Below, piece by piece: positions 47,561 through 53,044 of a stretch of 53,044 nt of DNA. The stretch is from an uncultured Bacteroidales bacterium (GTDB lineage Bacteria > Bacteroidota > Bacteroidia > Bacteroidales > Muribaculaceae), in contig CADAZN010000013.1 in the NCBI GenBank assembly GCA_902792435.1, positions 20,241 through 73,284 on the forward strand. The letters are read 5' to 3'. The translations under genes and the position numbers were made by a program. Numbering within the stretch: the stretch's first letter is position 1; each line of letters begins with the position of its first letter. The notes beneath the pieces are model-generated. The model searched no databases, was not told the origin of the DNA, and was given only the letters and a program-made list of their open reading frames with translations.

Positions 47561-48313
47561 GTGAAAAAAGTTTATTTCATATCCGACGCACATCTTGGTG
47601 CACGTTACATCACCAACAAGCGCGAGCATGAGATGCGCTTGGTGAATTTCCTCGATTCCATCAAGGACGATGCTGCCGAGGTTTATCTGCTTGGCGATAT
47701 TCTCGACTATTGGTATGAGTACAAGAATGTGGTGCCTCGGGGACACATCAGGTTCCTCGGAAAACTCGCCCAACTCGCCGACAGTGGAGTGAAAATAAGC
47801 TGGTTCACTGGCAATCATGACGTGTGGCTTTTCGACTATCTCGCCACCGAGGTTGGTCTCAAGGTTTTCAAAGGAAGCACGCAGCTTGAGATAATGGGAC
47901 AGCAGTTCTTGCTGTCGCATGGTGATGATGTGGGATATCAAAAACCGATGTATCGATTCACACGATGGTGTTTCTACAATCCTGTGTGTCAGTGGCTTTA
48001 TGCTGGTCTTCATCCGCGCTTAACTTATCCTATCGCCACAGGCTGGTCGCAACAAAACAGAATCACTCGTTCCAAAGAGGAAGAAGACCGCGTCAAGGAG
48101 GTGTGCTGCGACAGGCTTAAGGAATTCAGCACACAATATGCCGTTGCTCATCCACAGGTGAAGCACTTCGTCTTTGGACACATTCATTTGGCGAGGCAGC
48201 TTCAGCTTGACGGCAACCGCACGATGACTCTTCTCGGTGATTGGATCGACCAGTTTACCTATGCTACCTTCGACGGCACACTTGTCGAGCTTCACAAGTT
48301 GGAAGAGAAATAA
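47561..48313 (+). CDS. lpxH: UDP-2,3-diacylglucosamine diphosphatase
   Basis: 250-residue metallophosphoesterase of lipid A synthesis, giving lipid X from UDP-2,3-diacylglucosamine. Metal motifs: YFISDAHLG; LLGDILDYW; TGNHD; LLSHGDDVG; FGHIHLARQL. I chose the GTG at 47561 (VKKVYFISDAHLG), 10 bp after the previous stop. An ATG at 47513 would add 16 residues without family similarity and overlap the DUF59 gene by 38 bp. It lies at the membrane face, away from other lpx genes. Confidence 0.88.
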   Translation: MKKVYFISDAHLGARYITNKREHEMRLVNFLDSIKDDAAEVYLLGDILDYWYEYKNVVPRGHIRFLGKLAQLADSGVKISWFTGNHDVWLFDYLATEVGLKVFKGSTQLEIMGQQFLLSHGDDVGYQKPMYRFTRWCFYNPVCQWLYAGLHPRLTYPIATGWSQQNRITRSKEEEDRVKEVCCDRLKEFSTQYAVAHPQVKHFVFGHIHLARQLQLDGNRTMTLLGDWIDQFTYATFDGTLVELHKLEEK

Positions 48314-48372
48314 TGTCATTTTTATCACTATTGATAATCAACACTTTGTAATTATGTTTTAATTTTTCTGCT

Positions 48373-48404
48373 CAAAAATTATGCATTATCCAAAAATTAT
48401 GCAT
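48373..48404. repeat. Pair of 14 bp direct repeats over a promoter
   Basis: CAAAAATTATGCAT occurs at 48373-48386 and 48391-48404, an exact match with an 18 bp period. Each copy contains the palindrome ATGCAT. The pair covers the -33 to -7 interval of the promoter at 48404, the place for an operator. Confidence 0.7.
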
Positions 48405-48411
48405 ACCTTTG
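48404..48411 (+). promoter_or_regulatory. -7 box of a candidate small RNA
   Basis: TACCTTTG followed by CATCG, a typical Bacteroidota -7 box, with no gene start nearby. No TTTG at the usual upstream spacing; the direct repeats occupy that space. Confidence 0.55.
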
Positions 48412-48417
48412 CATCGA

Positions 48418-48488
48418 AAATTATAAAACACAAGGTCATTGAAGAATATTTTGAGCTTTCCGTCCAGAATCGGGGTCTGGATTTTTTT
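48418..48488 (+). ncRNA. Candidate small RNA or leader RNA of about 70 nt
   Basis: Bounded by the -7 box at 48404-48411 and an intrinsic terminator at 48463-48488. No convincing coding frame lies within; a 63-codon frame that crosses the terminator has no family similarity or signal. GGTCAT at 48434-48439 could pair with ATGACC at 48495-48500 beyond the terminator, so an attenuator-like switch is also possible. This is not a family I recognise. Confidence 0.45.
48463..48488 (+). terminator. Intrinsic terminator or attenuator
   Basis: The stem TCCAGA with TCTGGA (7 nt loop) is followed by seven T (48482-48488). Confidence 0.7.
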
Positions 48489-48728
48489 AGAACCATGACC
48501 GCAATCGTTTGCATCATTTTTTGCAAAATTGTGATTCTCGATACAAAAGCTCCAATTATTTGGATTGCATAACTACTATAACTTTCTAATTTAGTAAAAA
48601 TGCGACAAAAACACTAGAGACTCAACCGGTCTTTATTAGCATTTTAATTGAAAGCACATATTGCATTTATTATAAACCTCAAAACATTCTTTTATTACCT
48701 TACATTAAATTATTACCTATTGAATGCT
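48489..48728. other. Gene-free stretch between two terminators
   Basis: Part of a 526 bp gap between lpxH and the esterase gene. It contains a bulged stem (CAAT-CG-TTTGCA with TGCAAAATTG, about 48503-48530) and then AT-rich sequence. No coding frame, tRNA or further promoter is convincing. Confidence 0.5.
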
Positions 48729-48768
48729 TAGCAAGGATTATTTGACGAAAATAATCCTTGCTATTTTT
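48729..48768 (+). terminator. Strong intrinsic terminator with no gene before it
   Basis: A perfect 15 bp stem (TAGCAAGGATTATTT at 48729-48743 with its complement at 48749-48763), a 5 nt loop and five T. The nearest plus-strand gene ends 415 bp upstream, so it probably ends a non-coding transcript or the lpxH message tail. Confidence 0.85.
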
Positions 48769-48805
48769 CTGCACACTCCTTATCAATCCCTCCAGAAAAA
48801 AGCAT

Positions 48806-48813
48806 TAACTTTG
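48806..48813 (+). promoter_or_regulatory. -7 box for the esterase gene
   Basis: TAACTTTG lies 26 bp before the ATG at 48840. The -33 position has no TTTG. Confidence 0.55.
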
Positions 48814-48839
48814 CACAGCTATAAATAACTAATGAAATC

Positions 48840-50225
48840 ATGAAACGTCGATTGTTTATTATGTCGCTGGCTGTGATTGTTTTAAGCATTGCCGCCAGCG
48901 CACATGAAATAATAAAAGGCACACTCAAGGCCAAGTTGTATTATCCTGGCACTGAGCGCGAAATTCAGGTCTACGTGCCTGATGCCTATGATGCGAGTTC
49001 TCCTGCGTGCCTCTATGTGGGGCTTGACGGAATTCTGTGTAACGCTCCCAATGTGATGGACAGTCTCATCGCTGCTGGCAAGATGCCAGTGACTATTGGT
49101 GTGTTTATTCAGCCAGGAGTGATAAGGGACAAGGACGGCAATGTGCTGCGCTATAACCGCAGCAACGAGTTTGACATGACAACTTGCACGTTTGTATCCT
49201 TCATTGAGAAAGAGGTGCTGCCTTGGGTGGAGAGCCTCACCACTGCCCGTGGGCTCCCTATTAAGCTTTCGCATCGCGGGGCCGATGGCATGATTTTCGG
49301 CCTGAGCAGTGGCGGAATAGCAGCATTCACGGCGGCTTGGCACCGCCCAGAATCGTTCAGCCGAGTTTTCAGCGGCGTAGGCACCTTTGTGGCGATGCGT
49401 GGCGGCAACGACCTCCAGGCTATAGTCCGCAAGAGTGAACCTCGCCCCTTGCGCATCTTCCTGCAAGACGGCACCAACGATGTGTGGAACCCACTCTTCG
49501 GCCATTGGTACGAGGGCAACCGCATACTCGCCTCAGCGCTCGACTTCGCTGGCTACGATGCCCGCTACGACTGGAGCGACTGCTACCACGGAGTGAAGCG
49601 CGCCACCGAGATTTTCCCCGAAGTGATGGAATGGATGTGGCAAGGCTGGCCCGAAGCTCCAAAGTGCGGTAAGACGCAGAACAACCTGCTCGACACCATG
49701 CTTGTGGATGATAGCGAATGGAAACAAGAAATAATCTCGGCCGATAGCATTGACAACACAATCAACGATGTGTGCGCGCATTACCCTGGATTGCCCATTG
49801 TAGTTCGCCCTAATGAGAAATCCAACTGCTTGTTGCAAATCATTATAGACAGCAATGGAAACGAGTCCTACGCTCAACCGTTCTATTGGCTCCACAGCTA
49901 CGACAACTCTCAATTGGTCATCAAGGCAATAACCTTTGATGGCGCTGGGAACCTGTGGGTTGTCACTAATGCAGGGATTCAAATTTGTGATCAAAACGGT
50001 CGAGTGAGAGGGATATTGATGCTTCCACCATCTATTCTGCAATGGTTGTATTATATTAATAGCATTACCGTGAATGATGATAGTGTGGAGCTTGTGACAA
50101 ATGGATTTGAGTTTAGTAGTTATTATCCACCTCGACCAACAGGAGGAAGGACAAAGTTTACTCGCAAACTTCATGTGACTGCTCCTAAGCCAGGCGACAC
50201 TCCCAAGAGCCAAGGGCAAGGATAA
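48840..50225 (+). CDS. Exported alpha/beta-hydrolase esterase (CE1/Fes-like) with C-terminal beta domain
   Basis: 461-residue exported protein: signal peptide (MKRRLFIMSLAVIVLSIAASA), then an esterase domain (about 25-275). The nucleophile motif is GLSSGG (Ser in IFGLSSGGIAAFTA), the acid is in FLQDGTNDVW, and the His in DCYHGVKRA; early strands read REIQVYVPDAYDA and CLYVGLDG. This is the CE1/Fes-type layout found in feruloyl- or acetyl-xylan esterases and siderophore esterases. The C-terminal part (about 290-445) resembles an SMP30/gluconolactonase-like propeller piece (VIKAITFDGAGNLWVVTNAG). The end is Pro/Gly/Gln-rich. It has its own promoter. The substrate is unknown. Confidence 0.8.
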   Translation: MKRRLFIMSLAVIVLSIAASAHEIIKGTLKAKLYYPGTEREIQVYVPDAYDASSPACLYVGLDGILCNAPNVMDSLIAAGKMPVTIGVFIQPGVIRDKDGNVLRYNRSNEFDMTTCTFVSFIEKEVLPWVESLTTARGLPIKLSHRGADGMIFGLSSGGIAAFTAAWHRPESFSRVFSGVGTFVAMRGGNDLQAIVRKSEPRPLRIFLQDGTNDVWNPLFGHWYEGNRILASALDFAGYDARYDWSDCYHGVKRATEIFPEVMEWMWQGWPEAPKCGKTQNNLLDTMLVDDSEWKQEIISADSIDNTINDVCAHYPGLPIVVRPNEKSNCLLQIIIDSNGNESYAQPFYWLHSYDNSQLVIKAITFDGAGNLWVVTNAGIQICDQNGRVRGILMLPPSILQWLYYINSITVNDDSVELVTNGFEFSSYYPPRPTGGRTKFTRKLHVTAPKPGDTPKSQGQG

Positions 50226-50256
50226 CCCCAATGCAAAATTCAAAATCTCTTCATCC

Positions 50257-50291
50257 AACTGAAAACTGAGAACTGATTACTGAAAACTGAC
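50257..50291. repeat. AACTGAN heptad repeat between the esterase and MATE genes
   Basis: Five 7-mers read AACTGAA, AACTGAG, AACTGAT, TACTGAA, AACTGAC. They occupy most of the 75 bp spacer and end 9 bp before the MATE ATG. Confidence 0.85.
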
Positions 50292-50300
50292 TAAACCCCG

Positions 50301-51662
50301 ATGCACAACAACAGTCCAGCACAGCATGCTAAATTTGTGAAGTTGACCACCCAGCCAGTAGGCAGGTTGGTCACTGGGCTTGCTGTGCCTGCCATGGTGA
50401 GTATGCTCGTGACTGGCATCTACAACCTCGTCGACACGTTCTTTGTTGGGCAGATTAACACCCAGAGCGTGGCGGCGCTTGGCATCGTGTTCTCCTACAT
50501 GTCGATAGTGCAGAGCATCGCCTTCTTCTTTGGGCAGGGTGCAGGCAACTACATTTCACGAATGCTCGGCCATGAGGACAGCCACAACGCTGGCGTGATG
50601 GCTTCGGTTGGACTTGTGTCGACGTGGCTCACGGGTGCTGTGATAGCAACCATAGGCTTTGTGTTTATGCAGCCAGTGTTGCGCTTCTTTGGCTCGACTG
50701 AAACCATTCTGCCTTACGCTTGCGACTATTTCACCTTTATACTGCTTGGCACGCCGTTCATCATGAGCTGTTTCACGCTCAACAACCTGATGCGCCATCA
50801 GGGCAATGCTATGCTGTCGATGCTTGGCATCATGACGGGTGTGGCACTCAACGTGATTCTCGACCCCATCTTCATCTTCGGCCTTGGGCTTGGCGTGAAA
50901 GGTGCCGGCATGGCAACGGCATTGTCGCAAGTGGTGAGCTTCACTCTCATGCTCATGCTCTCGGGCAAGAGGGGAGGGGTGCCAATTCGTCTCTCGCAGT
51001 TCAAACCCTCGATGCAGCGTTACCGCGACATAGCAGCGGGAGGATTGCCCTCGCTGGCTCGTCAGTCGATGATGGGCATCGCCGCCCTTATCCTTAATCA
51101 TGTGGCGGGTCTCTATGGCGACTCGGCTATCGCCAGTTTCTCGGTGGTAAGCCGCATCACCATGCTTGCCAGCGCTGCGATGATTGGTTACGGACAGGGA
51201 TTCCAGCCGGTGTGCGGCTTCAATTATGGCGCGGGCAAGTTCGACCGTGTGCGCGCCGCTTTCATCCACAGCTGCAAGGTGTCGACCATCTACTGCACGA
51301 TTCTTGCTGTGGTGGGATTTATCTTTGCTCGCCAGCTGGTGTCTCTCTTTGTCGAGAGTGATCCAGAGGTGAGCCGCATGGGTACTGAGATATTGCGTTA
51401 CCAGTGCCTCTCTTTCCCACTAACTGGTTTTGTGGTTATGGTGAACATGTACTTGCAGAACATCCGCCGTACAGTTCCCGCCGTCATCATTGCCATGGCG
51501 CGTCAGGGCATTTTCCTCATCCCGGCATTGTTCTTGGGCAACCTGATATTCGGATTCTTGGGCGTTGAGATAGCTCAGGCGGTAGCCGACACTGCATCTT
51601 TCCTTCTTGCAATCCCTCTCGGTATCAAGACTCTAAACGCCATGGGCAAAGTAAAAGGATAG
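50301..51662 (+). CDS. MATE-family efflux transporter
   Basis: 453-residue inner-membrane exporter with about twelve helices in two MatE repeats. The first starts VGRLVTGLAVPAMVSMLVTG with YNLVDTFFVGQ, the second AAGGLPSLARQSMMGIAALI. The conserved QGFQPVCGFNYGAGKFDRV is diagnostic. The closest type seems to be MepA-like transporters that expel cationic drugs by Na+ or H+ exchange; the actual substrate is not evident. No transcription regulator is adjacent. It converges on glyA. Confidence 0.93.
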   Translation: MHNNSPAQHAKFVKLTTQPVGRLVTGLAVPAMVSMLVTGIYNLVDTFFVGQINTQSVAALGIVFSYMSIVQSIAFFFGQGAGNYISRMLGHEDSHNAGVMASVGLVSTWLTGAVIATIGFVFMQPVLRFFGSTETILPYACDYFTFILLGTPFIMSCFTLNNLMRHQGNAMLSMLGIMTGVALNVILDPIFIFGLGLGVKGAGMATALSQVVSFTLMLMLSGKRGGVPIRLSQFKPSMQRYRDIAAGGLPSLARQSMMGIAALILNHVAGLYGDSAIASFSVVSRITMLASAAMIGYGQGFQPVCGFNYGAGKFDRVRAAFIHSCKVSTIYCTILAVVGFIFARQLVSLFVESDPEVSRMGTEILRYQCLSFPLTGFVVMVNMYLQNIRRTVPAVIIAMARQGIFLIPALFLGNLIFGFLGVEIAQAVADTASFLLAIPLGIKTLNAMGKVKG

Positions 51663-51689
51663 TATAATAATCAATTGTGGATTAAGCAT

Positions 51690-51722
51690 AAAAAAAGGAG
51701 GGCGCCATTGCGGTGCCCTCCT
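51690..51722 (-). terminator. Intrinsic terminator of glyA
   Basis: The stem AGGAGGGCGCC with GGTGCCCTCCT (51696-51722, one G-U pair, 5 nt loop) is followed on the minus strand by a run of T. It lies between convergent glyA and the MATE gene. Confidence 0.88.
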
Positions 51723-51747
51723 AATGTTATCGATGTGTGATCGACGA

Positions 51748-53028
51748 TTACCAAGCAAACATTGGGAAGTCCTTCATCATCATGTTCACTTTCTCGCGAA
51801 CCATGGTGATGGTAGCTTCATCCTCTGGCTTTTGGAGAACGGTGTCGATGAGCTCAACGATCTCGCCCATCATGTCTTCCTTAGCACCACGGGTAGTGAT
51901 GGCTGGAGTACCCAGGCGGATACCTGAGGTCTGGAAGGCGCTGCGGTCGTCGAATGGCACCATGTTCTTGTTGACGGTGATGTCGGCAGCAACGAGAGCG
52001 TTCTCGGCAACCTTACCGGTCAAGTCGGGATACTTGGGACGAAGGTCGAGAAGGATGCAGTGGTTGTCGGTACCGCCACTGGCAATCTTGTAACCCTTGT
52101 CGAGCAGAGCCTTAGCCATTGCTTGAGCGTTGGCCTTAACTTGCTGCTGATAAGCCTTGAACTCGGGCTGCAATGCCTCGCCAAAGGCTACTGCCTTAGC
52201 TGCGATAACGTGCTCGAGTGGGCCGCCCTGAACGCCGGGGAACACTGCTGAGTCGAGCAGTGACGACATCTTGCGAACTACGCCCTTCTTGGTGGTCTTG
52301 CCCCAAGGATTGTCGAAATCTTTGCCCATCAAGATGATGCCACCACGTGGACCACGCAGGGTCTTGTGAGTTGTACTGGTAACGATGTGAGCCCACTTCA
52401 ATGGGTTGTTGAGCAATCCGGCAGCGATAAGGCCTGCAGGGTGAGCCATGTCGATCATAAGGATAGCACCCACCTTGTCGGCAATCTTGCGCATGCGCTC
52501 GTAGTCCCACTCGCGGCTGTAGGCGCTGGCGCCACCCACGATGAGCTTGGGCTGCTCGCGCAGAGCTACCTCCTCCATCATGTCGTAGTCAACGATGTTG
52601 GTGTCGGGGGTAACGTTATATTCGCACTGATGGAACACAAGGCCCGAGAAGTTAACTGGGCTTCCGTGTGACAGGTGACCGCCATGAGCAAGGTTAAGAC
52701 CCATGAACTTGTCGCCGGGTTTCAGGCATGCCATGAAGACTGCCATGTTGGCCTGTGCGCCACTGTGGGGCTGCACGTTGGCATACTCGGCGCCAAAGAG
52801 CTGCTTGATGCGCTCCTGAGCCAGAGTCTCGGCCTCATCTACCACTTGGCAACCGCCATAGTAGCGGTGGCCAGGATAACCCTCGGCATACTTGTTTGTC
52901 AGGCAGCTACCCATAGCTTGCATAACCTGATCACTTACGAAATTTTCACTGGCAATGAGCTCAATGCCACGTTGTTGACGCAGGTGTTCACGCTCGATGA
53001 TGCTGAACAATAAATCGTCTCTCTTCAT
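51748..53028 (-). CDS. glyA: Serine hydroxymethyltransferase
   Basis: 426-residue PLP enzyme converting serine and tetrahydrofolate to glycine and 5,10-methylene-THF. Motifs: [48 protein letters not shown]; and the PLP-lysine motif [14 protein letters not shown] (Lys near 240). The C-terminal [14 protein letters not shown] is present. Full length; the start at 53028 ([20 protein letters not shown]) fits the family. The upstream promoter would lie beyond the window. Confidence 0.98.
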   Translation of the reverse strand: MKRDDLLFSIIEREHLRQQRGIELIASENFVSDQVMQAMGSCLTNKYAEGYPGHRYYGGCQVVDEAETLAQERIKQLFGAEYANVQPHSGAQANMAVFMACLKPGDKFMGLNLAHGGHLSHGSPVNFSGLVFHQCEYNVTPDTNIVDYDMMEEVALREQPKLIVGGASAYSREWDYERMRKIADKVGAILMIDMAHPAGLIAAGLLNNPLKWAHIVTSTTHKTLRGPRGGIILMGKDFDNPWGKTTKKGVVRKMSSLLDSAVFPGVQGGPLEHVIAAKAVAFGEALQPEFKAYQQQVKANAQAMAKALLDKGYKIASGGTDNHCILLDLRPKYPDLTGKVAENALVAADITVNKNMVPFDDRSAFQTSGIRLGTPAITTRGAKEDMMGEIVELIDTVLQKPEDEATITMVREKVNMMMKDFPMFAW

Positions 53029-53044
53029 CTTTTAAGAATAATGT

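Noticed and set aside
48381-48572. A 63-codon frame in the gap after lpxH
   Set aside because: It starts before the -7 box, crosses a terminator with its T-run and has no recognisable similarity; a non-coding reading fits better.
50257-50291. Heptad arrays considered as CRISPR repeats
   Set aside because: Units are 7-8 bp, contiguous and degenerate, without spacers, and no cas gene is present.

Overview
The window looks like a chromosomal segment of a gut-type Bacteroidales bacterium, most likely Muribaculaceae or Prevotellaceae. Evidence seen: Bacteroidota-type promoters (TTTG, a 19-21 bp spacer, then TAnnTTTG) at many gene starts; A-rich leaders instead of Shine-Dalgarno sites; a C-terminal type IX secretion (T9SS) sorting domain and a PorG-like outer-membrane protein; a murein-salvage set ordered as in Tannerella-type murTKQ loci (order recalled from memory); dockerin-type EF-hand repeats; and the porG-uppS-bamA-ompH neighbourhood. 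No rRNA, tRNA, CRISPR array, prophage or insertion sequence was recognised.

Region 1 (1-24.4 kb, nearly all minus strand). The left edge cuts a C10 (streptopain-like) protease. From 19,520 down to 1,990 twelve genes run in one direction, closed by a strong terminator. They read as a murein (peptidoglycan) scavenging locus: a secreted golvesin-split amidase, two paralogous glycosyltransferases, a HIT-like DUF4922 protein, a SpoIID-domain protein without a signal peptide, an AmpG-like permease, a NamZ exo-muramidase, a D-lactate-dehydrogenase-like FAD/Fe-S protein, a NagX/MurT-type membrane protein, a MurNAc kinase, the MurQ etherase and an SGNH hydrolase. MurQ releases D-lactate, so the oxidase gives the pathway a closed end (inference). 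Upstream lie a second kinase paralogue with an altered phosphate-1 motif, a T9SS-exported amidase with dockerin repeats, and a beta-propeller protein.

Region 2 (24.6-30.8 kb). A dockerin-SUMF1-fold protein, an outer-membrane barrel, a DUF2284 protein and ribD lie on the plus strand. They converge on a three-gene minus-strand set (GYF, TPM, GYF-TPM mosaic) in which the last gene appears built from the other two.

Region 3 (31-39.2 kb, plus strand). A propeller-like lipoprotein precedes the envelope-assembly cluster porG-like, uppS, bamA and three ompH/skp paralogues, then an orphan vsr endonuclease.

Region 4 (39.2-46.3 kb, minus strand). Two tandem MltD-like LysM transglycosylases follow, one with the catalytic Glu replaced by Cys. 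Next come DUF5683, parB without adjacent parA, and a DUF486 membrane protein.

Region 5 (46.4-53 kb). A HAD phosphatase, a DUF59 Fe-S factor and lpxH precede a 0.5 kb gene-free stretch that holds a promoter and two terminators (candidate small RNA). An esterase, a MATE exporter and convergent glyA end the window.

A cross-cutting feature is a set of degenerate short tandem repeats, mostly with period 7, at many gene boundaries. No searches or folding programs were run; family names come from motif recognition.
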